Shown here one piece after another: positions 1 to 5,333 of a stretch of 5,940 bases of DNA. The first letter of the stretch is position 1. Every line of letters begins with the position of its first letter. This stretch comes from CAZOMR01 sp964580655 (GTDB lineage: Bacteria > RBG-13-61-14 > CAZOMR01), in assembly GCA_964580655.1 (NCBI GenBank), contig CAZOMR010000207.1, positions 1 to 5,940 of the forward strand, written 5' to 3'. Below the pieces are notes generated by a model. It made no database searches and was not told the origin of the DNA. It worked only from the letters and a program-made list of their open reading frames with translations. The position numbers and the translations under genes are program-made.

Positions 1-1
1 A

Positions 2-109
2 GAGACCCTAAACATCCTCCTAAGAGGTGTTTACCATGTGTTGAACCTGTACAGCGGCTTGAGAACCAGCCAGTATCTCGCTAAAATAGTTTGTGGGGGT
101 AATAGTTGA
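2..109 (+). CDS. C-terminal fragment of an unidentified upstream protein
   Basis: This reading frame enters from the left edge without a stop and runs 35 codons to a TGA at 107-109. The visible tail contains the segments LLRGVYHVLNLYSGL and YLAKIVCGG. I do not recognise the family, and too little is present to assign a function. The main argument that it is real is the junction: its TGA overlaps the TTG start of the next gene by 4 bases (TTGA, 106-109), the same close packing seen at the two following gene boundaries. A competing frame stops at 82-84 and lacks such a junction. If real, it is the preceding gene of the same operon, and its start lies outside the window. Confidence 0.5.
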   Translation, partial: ETLNILLRGVYHVLNLYSGLRTSQYLAKIVCGGNS

Positions 110-516
110 ATTCCAGAGAACATATTGTCCAGGTAAAAGTTCAGGATGATGGCAGGCTTTGCGCGGCCGGCCATATTGCACGGGAGATCATAAACCAGAA
201 CCTGACGAGACCTGACCTGGCACACAGGTTCAAACACATTGACATGGTCATCCACTTTAAGGCAAGCCGGATGAAATTCACCGTCATATTCAGGGATGGT
301 AATGTGGAGATCAAGGACGGCCATGTAGGAAGGGCAACGGTCAGGGTTCGTGCAAGGTTCAGCGCCTACCTGGACATTGTTCTGCGCCGGATTCCCTGGG
401 CAGACATCTTTCGGCTCAGGGTCTTTGTGTTTGGAAATTACTTTAAGCTCTGGAAAGCCCTGCCCCTGCTTGTGCATCATGAGCCGATCGCACCGGAACT
501 CCTGGAGGGGGGATGA
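106..516 (+). CDS. Small SCP2-like (sterol-carrier-type) lipid-binding protein
   Basis: The product is 136 aa, small and basic, with no signal peptide or membrane segment. Residues about 40-95 have the layout of the SCP2 sterol-transfer fold: a helix-rich N-terminal part, then a strand pair (KFTVIFRDGNVEIKDG), then strand VRVRARFSAYLDIVLR and a C-terminal helical part. SCP2 domains are about 100 aa and carry lipids, fatty acyl chains or acyl-CoA in a hydrophobic tunnel; in bacteria many are of unknown role. The start is TTG at 106. The preceding codon in frame is a stop (103-105), a GGGGGT stretch at 95-100 gives a wobble-paired Shine-Dalgarno at 6 nt spacing, and the start overlaps the previous stop. 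No in-frame ATG occurs before residue 47. The gene ends inside the ATGA shared with the flavoprotein gene, so it probably serves that enzyme, for example in substrate delivery. The family call is by eye and the ligand is unknown. Confidence 0.6.
   Translation: MNSREHIVQVKVQDDGRLCAAGHIAREIINQNLTRPDLAHRFKHIDMVIHFKASRMKFTVIFRDGNVEIKDGHVGRATVRVRARFSAYLDIVLRRIPWADIFRLRVFVFGNYFKLWKALPLLVHHEPIAPELLEGG
504..508 (+). promoter_or_regulatory. Shine-Dalgarno of the flavoprotein gene
   Basis: GGAGG at 504-508 lies inside the end of the SCP2-like gene. It is 4 nt before ATG 513 and 7 nt before ATG 516. The better spacing of 516 means the true start could be the second of the two adjacent methionines, changing the product by one residue. 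Being inside the preceding gene, it suggests translational coupling. Confidence 0.7.
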
Positions 517-2030
517 TGGAGGATCGGGATCGAGTTAACCGCCTTGGTTCCGAAGGATCCGGAGAATGCGAAGGTCCGAAGGCTCTGGAGGATGTGCTAA
601 AGCGGCTCAAGGAGATAGTTGGCGAGCGCTATGTCGCGACCGACCCTGAAACCCTGTATATATACTCGAATTGCATGATCAATGATGCCGGGTTCTTGCC
701 GGATGTGGTAGTCCTGCCGGGTGGTGTGGATGATGTCCAGGCTGTTGTTCGGCTTTGCAACGATGAGAAGGTCGGCCTCACGCCTTTTATCTCTGGCTCA
801 AGTCCGGATGTTCTTTCTCGTCCGCGTGATGGCGGCATCATCATGGACCTGAAGCGGATGGATAAGATACTGGAGGTCAATGAGAGGAACTGGTATGCCC
901 TGGTTGAGCCGGGCGTAACACTTGGCCAGCTCAAGGCGTATCTTGAAAAGAATCATCCTGGTTTTATCTATGCCTATCCTTACAAGCCGCCCTCCACATC
1001 GGTAATGGCCGAGGCCCTTTCGGGAGGGGTATCAAATCTGTCACACAGGCACGGCGCGATGTCGGAATGGATCAATGCAATGGAGGTGATCCTTCCCACA
1101 GGCGAGATAGTCCGGACCGGCTCGGCATCCATCACGGGGCACTGGTTAAGGCATTCGCCCTTTTCGGAACTCGCCGGCCTGTTTATCGCGTTGCAGGGAT
1201 CGTCTGGAGTCTGCACAAAGATCGCAGTCCAGCTTTGGCCCGGCATGGCTTTGGAGAAAAAGAAATTCATCCTGACCTGCGAATTTCCCGAGGCCTATGC
1301 GATCATGCGCGAGTGCGCGCTCTGTAAAGGATTTGATGATGTGGCCATGGTATCAAGCATCCTTATGAAAGGCGCTCTGGCAGGCTCTGGAAAAACAAAT
1401 CTTGAGCTCTCTCCGGGCGAGCCTGCGGCATATATCATTATAGTATTCAGCGGAAGAGACAGCGCTGAGATCATGGGCAAGGATGGGGTCCTGAAAAGGA
1501 TCATCCGCCGTCACCGCAGACAGGGTGTAGAGATGATAGATGTCGCAGACCTTCGTGCCATAAACCCGGGCTTTGCCTCTGTCGTGGACCTGCCGTCCAG
1601 GATGGAATTCATCCTGAACCAGGGCCGCGGGATGCCAGCATACCTGAGCGCACTCGGTCCGAGCCAGAACTGGGAAAAGGCGACAGCGGCGGGAATGGCA
1701 ATATGTGAAAAACATGGATTCACGGCTCTTGTCATCTCCCGCGCAATGAAGGGCATGCACTCTGCCGCGCTGAGCTTCATGATTCCTTTAAAGAAAGACC
1801 ATGAGCCAGAGCGCGAGCGTTTAAGCGCTTGTCTAGCTGAGTTGACTGGGGTCTTGCTTGATCTGGGTTTCATACCGCGCAATGCGGGCAGAGAGTCTCT
1901 ACGAAAAATCATTGAGCGGGCAGACCCGGAATGGATCAACCTGCTAGGGAAAATCAAGGGCGCCCTTGACCCGAACGGGATCATGTCCTCCATATCCTTC
2001 GGAAACCCCCAGGGGTATGATGATGCTTGA
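513..2030 (+). CDS. FAD-linked oxidoreductase, PCMH/VAO-GlcD superfamily
   Basis: The product is 505 aa. Residues about 60-245 form a PCMH-type FAD-binding domain. PDVVVLPGGVDDVQAVVRL is the usual entry strand. GGIIMDLKRMDKILEV and YALVEPGVTLGQL match the conserved flavin-binding region, and LSGGVSNLSHRHG (169-181) plus MEVILPTGEIVRTG (190-203) complete it. Residues about 250-495 form the C-terminal substrate-binding domain, ending in the typical KGALDPNGIMS. The pyrophosphate loop, normally RGGGTG-like, reads FISGSSPDV (92-100). The GHxGDGNxH metal motif of GlcD and D-2-hydroxyglutarate dehydrogenases is absent, and MKGMHSAALSF (412-422) lies in that region. The C-terminal half reads more like 4-cresol dehydrogenase/vanillyl-alcohol oxidase. 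The superfamily oxidises 2-hydroxy acids, phenols or alcohols through FAD; the substrate here is unknown. GGAGG at 504-508 serves ATG 513 or ATG 516, and the gene overlaps its neighbours on both sides. The product has no signal peptide, so it is likely cytoplasmic, passing electrons to the adjacent Fe-S protein. Confidence 0.88.
   Translation: MMEDRDRVNRLGSEGSGECEGPKALEDVLKRLKEIVGERYVATDPETLYIYSNCMINDAGFLPDVVVLPGGVDDVQAVVRLCNDEKVGLTPFISGSSPDVLSRPRDGGIIMDLKRMDKILEVNERNWYALVEPGVTLGQLKAYLEKNHPGFIYAYPYKPPSTSVMAEALSGGVSNLSHRHGAMSEWINAMEVILPTGEIVRTGSASITGHWLRHSPFSELAGLFIALQGSSGVCTKIAVQLWPGMALEKKKFILTCEFPEAYAIMRECALCKGFDDVAMVSSILMKGALAGSGKTNLELSPGEPAAYIIIVFSGRDSAEIMGKDGVLKRIIRRHRRQGVEMIDVADLRAINPGFASVVDLPSRMEFILNQGRGMPAYLSALGPSQNWEKATAAGMAICEKHGFTALVISRAMKGMHSAALSFMIPLKKDHEPERERLSACLAELTGVLLDLGFIPRNAGRESLRKIIERADPEWINLLGKIKGALDPNGIMSSISFGNPQGYDDA
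2011..2025 (+). promoter_or_regulatory. Shine-Dalgarno and triple-ATG start of the Fe-S protein gene
   Basis: AGGGG (2011-2015) is followed by three consecutive in-frame ATG codons at 2017, 2020 and 2023. Spacing is 1, 4 and 7 nt respectively, so the third is favoured. All three lie inside the last codons of the flavoprotein gene, whose TGA is at 2028-2030, giving overlaps of 14, 11 or 8 nt. Confidence 0.55.
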
Positions 2031-3183
2031 ATTTTCGGAAATAGCGGAGCTTGCGAGCAGATGCGCACTCTGCGGCGCATGCAGGTGGGTCTTTGATTTG
2101 TATAAGCCTGCGTGTCCCTCCGGAGAGTTCTATCAGTTCGAGTCATACTTTCCGTGGGGTAGGCTAATTCTCGGAAAGGCGCTTGTTGAGGGCAAGGCCC
2201 AATTCGCGAGCGAGAGCGTACTCGAGAAGCTCTATACCTGCACCACGTGCGGGAACTGCGGTGCCCAGTGCGGGCTAAGTCATTCCGGGAGTATCCTTGA
2301 TGTAATAGAGGCGCTTCGAGCCGAGGCAGTGAAAAGGGGCCAGGTTTTTCCCGCTCATGAGCGTATGCTAAGGAGCCTTAATGAAAATAATAATACTTAC
2401 GACGAGAAAAGCGCGGCGAGAAGCCACTGGACCAGGAACATCAAGGTCAAGAAGTTACCGGAGCAAAAGGCGCGCGTGCTCTACTTTGCGGGTTGCACTT
2501 CCGCGCTTGATCCTTTGGCACAGCCTTTAGCCAGGGCGACTGCGCGTCTGCTTTCAGGAATCGGGGTGGACATGGGCGTTCTGGGGCGAACCGAGGTCTG
2601 CTGTGGGTCTCCGGCACTGCGGATCGGGGACCGCGATACATTTTTTCGCCTTGCAAAGACCAACATCGAGATGCTGAATAAAACCGGAGTCCAGACCATC
2701 ATCACATCCTGCCCCGAGTGCCTGAAGACCTTTCGCTACGACTACCCGGAAGGACTCAAGCCCGAGGTTCTGCACATCTCGGAATTTCTCGACAGACTCC
2801 TCTGGCATGATATGGTCAGCTTCACCCGCGAGGTCCATCTTACCGCAACCTATCATGACCCCTGTTACCTGGGAAGGCATTCCGGCGTGTATGAAGCTCC
2901 GCGCAGGATTTTAAGCCGTATTCCCGGGGTGGTGCTTCGTGAGATGAGCAGGATCAAGGAAAACGCTTTCTGCTGTGGCGCTGGCGGAGGGGTAAGCAGA
3001 GCCTTCCCGGACATGGCGCGTCACACCGCAAGAGAGCGGCTTTGCGAGGCCGAGGCAACTGGAGTAAGCCACCTCATCACCGCCTGCCCCTCTTGCTATA
3101 AGCAATTCGCACAGGCAATAAAGGAGACCAGGTCGCCCTTGAAGCTCATGGACATCGTCCAGATAGCCGGACAGGCTATCTAG
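2023..3183 (+). CDS. HdrD/GlpC-like iron-sulfur protein with two CCG domains
   Basis: The product is 386 aa from ATG 2023. Two N-terminal cluster motifs are visible: C14xxC17xxC20 with C31-P, and C73xxC76xxC79xxxC83, as in proteins carrying two [4Fe-4S] clusters; the last cysteine is followed by Gly, not the usual Pro. Two complete CCG domains follow. The first is CX34CCX35CXXC (C158, C193-194, C230, C233). The second is CX35CCX36CXXC (C281, C317-318, C355, C358) and contains the HDPCYLGRHSGVY signature typical of HdrD, DsrK and TmcB proteins. In HdrB/HdrD such domains hold non-cubane [4Fe-4S] clusters. Family members move electrons between flavoproteins, thiols and membrane quinone systems. 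No membrane segment is seen. The gene overlaps the end of the flavoprotein gene, so it is probably that enzyme's electron acceptor. ATGs at 2017, 2020 and 2023 are in frame; AGGGG at 2011-2015 is best spaced (7 nt) for 2023. A TTG at 1966 would add residues unlike the family. Confidence 0.9.
   Translation: MLEFSEIAELASRCALCGACRWVFDLYKPACPSGEFYQFESYFPWGRLILGKALVEGKAQFASESVLEKLYTCTTCGNCGAQCGLSHSGSILDVIEALRAEAVKRGQVFPAHERMLRSLNENNNTYDEKSAARSHWTRNIKVKKLPEQKARVLYFAGCTSALDPLAQPLARATARLLSGIGVDMGVLGRTEVCCGSPALRIGDRDTFFRLAKTNIEMLNKTGVQTIITSCPECLKTFRYDYPEGLKPEVLHISEFLDRLLWHDMVSFTREVHLTATYHDPCYLGRHSGVYEAPRRILSRIPGVVLREMSRIKENAFCCGAGGGVSRAFPDMARHTARERLCEAEATGVSHLITACPSCYKQFAQAIKETRSPLKLMDIVQIAGQAI
3161..3181 (+). 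repeat. Perfect 8-bp inverted repeat at the operon end
   Basis: AGATAGCC (3161-3168) and GGCTATCT (3174-3181) are perfect inverted copies around the 5-nt loop GGACA. The stem covers the last codons and the first base of the TAG stop of the Fe-S protein gene. In RNA it would form a compact hairpin. No U-run follows, so it is not a standard intrinsic terminator; it might slow RNA decay from the 3' end or help termination together with the hairpin directly downstream. Confidence 0.6.
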
Positions 3184-3231
3184 GGCTTAACTTAACAATC
3201 GGGGTCAGGCACTTTTTGTTAAGTTAACCCT
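3182..3231. repeat. Long imperfect palindrome with GGGGTCAGGCAC loop
   Basis: The left arm AGGGCTTAACTTAACAA (3182-3198) pairs with the right arm TTGTTAAGTTAACCCT (3216-3231). Sixteen base pairs form with one bulged C at 3186, closing a 17-nt loop that contains GGGGTCAGGCAC. Stem-loops with similar GGGGTCAGGC cores occur, to my memory, as dispersed repeats in deltaproteobacterial genomes, some near REP-associated (Y1) transposase genes; I cannot confirm that here. It begins one base after the 8-bp hairpin ends, so the two could stack. It could be a mobile palindromic repeat, a 3'-end stabiliser or a factor-assisted terminator. Confidence 0.6.
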
Positions 3232-3243
3232 GGAGACGGGAGT

Positions 3244-3272
3244 TTGTCAACGGTTTTTTTATATGTTATGGG
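3244..3272 (+). promoter_or_regulatory. Weak sigma-70-like promoter candidate for the DUF1214/DUF1254 unit
   Basis: TTGTCA (3244-3249) resembles a -35 box and TATGGG (3267-3272) is a poor -10 box at 17-nt spacing; another TAT-containing hexamer lies at 3274-3279. A run of seven T at 3254-3260 sits in the spacer. The region is the AT-rich stretch between two differently composed gene groups, so a promoter here is reasonable, but the -10 match is weak. Confidence 0.3.
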
Positions 3273-3308
3273 TTATGGTAACAGAAATCAGGATGTAGGA
3301 GAGGTGTT

Positions 3309-3884
3309 ATGAAGCGTGCACTCAGGTATCTTGCAATTATCCTGGTCGCTCTGGTTATTGGAATTGGCTCTGCTTTGTGGGTGGTTCACTCGCCGCCCGA
3401 GAGCGGCATGGTCAAGAACGGAGCATGGCGCACGAGCCTTGAGGTCGGCAGTACGCATTCCGGGATGTACACCCGGGCCGTTGTTGCTGTAACCGGGCTT
3501 TTCGCGCTTAATAAATCCGAGACGATCTATTACATTGCAGAGACCGATGATGAGGGGCAACCTTTGCGCTCGGTCTGCGACTACAGGATTAGGGGCAAGG
3601 ATCTGGATACCCGCTGGTGGAGCATCACGGCATATGGCGAGGATTATTTCCTGATTCCCAATGATCAGGACCGTTACTCCTGCAACATGATGAACTTGTC
3701 CCGCGAGGCTGATGGCCGCTACAATATCTATCTGTCCTCAACGCCCAAAAAGGTAAACTGGCTCCCTACTGGCAATCAAGGTAAATTCTCTCTCTCACTC
3801 CGCTTATACCAACCTGCGTCTGCCTTCTACGAGACCCCCCAAGCCATCGAGTTGCCCCGTATCATAAAGGAGGGATGCAGATGA
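3309..3884 (+). CDS. Membrane-anchored DUF1214 domain protein
   Basis: The product is 191 aa. Residues 5-26 form one hydrophobic segment after a short basic N-terminus (MKRALR), so the protein is probably anchored in the inner membrane with the rest outside the cytoplasm. Residues about 70-185 match the DUF1214 pattern: YYIAETDDEGQPL, then RWWSITAYGEDYFLIPNDQDR (102-122, a Trp-Trp-Ser-x-Thr-x-Tyr core), YNIYLSS, and NWLPTGNQGKFSLSLRLYQP (150-169). Cysteines occur at 90, 125 and 190. The biochemical role of DUF1214 is not established. AGGAG at 3297-3301, 7 nt before ATG 3309, supports the start. The next gene encodes the usual DUF1254 partner and overlaps by ATGA, so the two products probably act together. 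In large two-domain family members DUF1254 precedes DUF1214 on one chain; here they are separate and in the opposite order. Confidence 0.85.
   Translation: MKRALRYLAIILVALVIGIGSALWVVHSPPESGMVKNGAWRTSLEVGSTHSGMYTRAVVAVTGLFALNKSETIYYIAETDDEGQPLRSVCDYRIRGKDLDTRWWSITAYGEDYFLIPNDQDRYSCNMMNLSREADGRYNIYLSSTPKKVNWLPTGNQGKFSLSLRLYQPASAFYETPQAIELPRIIKEGCR
3868..3873 (+). promoter_or_regulatory. Shine-Dalgarno that decides the DUF1254 start
   Basis: A full AGGAGG lies at 3868-3873. It is 7 nt from ATG 3881 but only 1 nt from the in-frame ATG 3875. The spacing and the ATGA overlap with the preceding stop favour 3881. Confidence 0.8.
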
Positions 3885-4399
3885 AAGCCTGGATAAAATG
3901 GATATTGATAACACTCACGCTGGCCGCGGTGATTCACATCCTTGCGGTCATGGCTGTCCCGTATGCCGTAATGTTTCTTCTGCGCATGTCCACGGATCGC
4001 GAGGTAAACGCGATATATCACCAGGCACCGGTTACAGCGGAGAGCAGGGATGTGGTCAGGCCAAGCCCTGATCTCCTGTACTCGGCCTGCCCCTATGATG
4101 TATCCGAGAAGCCGCTTCGCATCAGCTCACCGGTTCCCGACACATATTTTTCCATTTCAGGTTTTGCGGCCAACACGGATAATTTTTTCGTCGTGAGTGA
4201 CCGGCAGGTCAAATCAAAACAGATGGAGATACTCCTGGTCGGAAAGGGCAAGCCTTATCCTGATGCTGGAGATGCACAGGTAGTCGTTGCGCCTACCGAT
4301 CTGGGCGTTGTTCTCTTCCGTACCCTTATCAAGGATAGAGATAAGTTAAACGACCTGATAAAGGTGCAGAGACAGGCATCCTGCAAGCCGGTTGAATAA
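3881..4399 (+). CDS. Membrane-anchored DUF1254 domain protein
   Basis: The product is 172 aa from ATG 3881; the upstream in-frame ATG at 3875 is too close to AGGAGG to be the likely start. Residues 7-34 are hydrophobic (a membrane anchor after MKAWIK), and the rest is probably outside the cytoplasm. The soluble part shows DUF1254 landmarks: RPSPDLLYSACPYDV (60-74), a form of the family's R-x-x-x-D-x-x-Y-S motif; PVPDTYFSISGFAANTDNF (84-102); and near the C-terminus VVAPTDLGVVLFRTLI, followed by a charged helix. Cysteines lie at 70 and 168. The function of the domain is not established. Its ATG overlaps the stop of the DUF1214 gene, so equal, coupled synthesis and a joint complex are likely. 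The gene ends only 35 bp from the stop of the convergent gene. Confidence 0.85.
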   Translation: MKAWIKWILITLTLAAVIHILAVMAVPYAVMFLLRMSTDREVNAIYHQAPVTAESRDVVRPSPDLLYSACPYDVSEKPLRISSPVPDTYFSISGFAANTDNFFVVSDRQVKSKQMEILLVGKGKPYPDAGDAQVVVAPTDLGVVLFRTLIKDRDKLNDLIKVQRQASCKPVE

Positions 4400-4434
4400 C
4401 TATGCCTGGTCCAGCCTCATTGGCCCGAGCTTTT

Positions 4435-5304
4435 TCATTCACCGGTATATTCCCATTCGAACACTACCGAGACAGCATCGTGATCGGATAAAGGTTTTCC
4501 TTTCTTGTTCGTAAACCTGTCCAGTTCCACCTTGTAGACCACGGCTTTCAGCTTGATGGAATCATTTCCGCGGAATAAAATCCTGTCAATTCTTTCCTCG
4601 CCGCAGGAGAGAGATCTGCACGAGTCAGTCAACTGCTCCCCGGTTAATAATTTATCCAGAAGAGCCAGGTCCTTCTCGCGCGTGCCGCTCAGGTTCCAAT
4701 CCCCTGCAACAATCACGGCCTTGCCAGCGGACTTTTTTCTTATAGCGGCTATCAATTGATCCATCTGAACGGCCCTTGCGGCCCTGTCTCCGGGACTGCT
4801 TCCCGCATCCATGTGCAGGTTGTAAATGTCCATGAAGACCCCGGGTGCTATCTCGTGGGTAGCAGAGGAAAATCCCTTGGGAGTGAGACAATCGTTTGCA
4901 TAGCCAAGTGTGCCGTAACATTCTTCCCATGCCACATGTTCAACTTCGGTCATGGAAAAGTTAGAAAACCTGCCCAGACCGTCTCCCAGTATGCCGTCAG
5001 TGCCTGGCCCGGATATGTAAGGATGCTCAGCCTTTGATCTCAATTTCTTGTGATATGAGAAATCCTCCTGTACAAGAACAATATCAAACGCATTGAGCCG
5101 GGGGCTGATCATTGATGTGTTTTTTATGGGATGCGAACTGGATATGCCTTCCGGCAAGCCGGCCACATTATATGTTAGGATTGAAAAGTTCCCGGCTCTC
5201 TCCTGAGAGTCATCTTTGCTATGCGCCCCTAAGCTGGATATTGCCAAACCAGAAAAAACAACAAAGGGCAACATAACGCTGAATTTCATTCTATTCTTAA
5301 TCAT
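4435..5304 (-). CDS. Secreted endonuclease/exonuclease/phosphatase-fold hydrolase
   Basis: The product is 289 aa. An N-terminal signal peptide is visible (basic start, hydrophobic core about residues 8-22, probable cleavage after SLGA at 27). The mature part carries the DNase-I/sphingomyelinase fold motifs in order: LTYNVAGLP (N46), LVQED (E80, metal ligand), YNLHMDAG (H164), VAGDWN (D202, N204), RIDRILF (D240) and LSDHDAV (D274, H275). All expected catalytic positions are filled, so a metal-dependent phosphodiester or phosphomonoester hydrolase is expected. Cysteines at 129, 139, 229 and 234 could form disulfides, fitting export. The substrate is not clear: sphingomyelin or another phospholipid, nucleic acid and inositol phosphates are all possible, and a secreted sphingomyelinase-C-like enzyme is one good option. 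Neither ATG 5304 nor the in-frame ATG 5289 has a strong Shine-Dalgarno; both leave a usable signal peptide. It lies 29 bp downstream of the HExxH gene on the same strand. Confidence 0.88.
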   Translation of the reverse strand: MIKNRMKFSVMLPFVVFSGLAISSLGAHSKDDSQERAGNFSILTYNVAGLPEGISSSHPIKNTSMISPRLNAFDIVLVQEDFSYHKKLRSKAEHPYISGPGTDGILGDGLGRFSNFSMTEVEHVAWEECYGTLGYANDCLTPKGFSSATHEIAPGVFMDIYNLHMDAGSSPGDRAARAVQMDQLIAAIRKKSAGKAVIVAGDWNLSGTREKDLALLDKLLTGEQLTDSCRSLSCGEERIDRILFRGNDSIKLKAVVYKVELDRFTNKKGKPLSDHDAVSVVFEWEYTGE

Positions 5305-5333
5305 GAGGGGTTGCCTGGCTCATGGAGCCTTGT

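Noticed and set aside
31..480. 149-codon open frame on the minus strand opposite the SCP2-like gene
   Set aside because: It is antisense to a gene with better evidence (overlapping junctions, recognisable fold pattern). Its product has no recognisable motif and many prolines, typical of a shadow frame.
1353..1760. 135-codon minus-strand open frame with several cysteines and histidines
   Set aside because: It is a shadow of the conserved flavoprotein; the Cys/His residues are not arranged in a metal-binding pattern.
1966..2022. TTG 1966 as the start of the Fe-S protein
   Set aside because: It would add residues rich in Pro/Ser/Thr that lie fully within the flavoprotein gene. The ATG cluster at 2017-2025 has a Shine-Dalgarno and fits the usual family start.
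1511..2146. 211-codon minus-strand open frame
   Set aside because: It lies opposite the end of the flavoprotein gene and the start of the Fe-S protein gene, both strongly supported. The product is rich in Arg, Ser and Pro with no domain.
4400..4434. Terminator between the convergent genes, suggested by the T-run at 4431-4435
   Set aside because: Only a 3-4 bp stem could be drawn before the T-run; no convincing hairpin on either strand.
5148..5164. CCGGC-AA-GCCGG inverted repeat
   Set aside because: It lies inside the secreted hydrolase gene near its signal peptide coding part; a short GC-rich palindrome is expected by chance and encodes the conserved NVAGLPEG segment.
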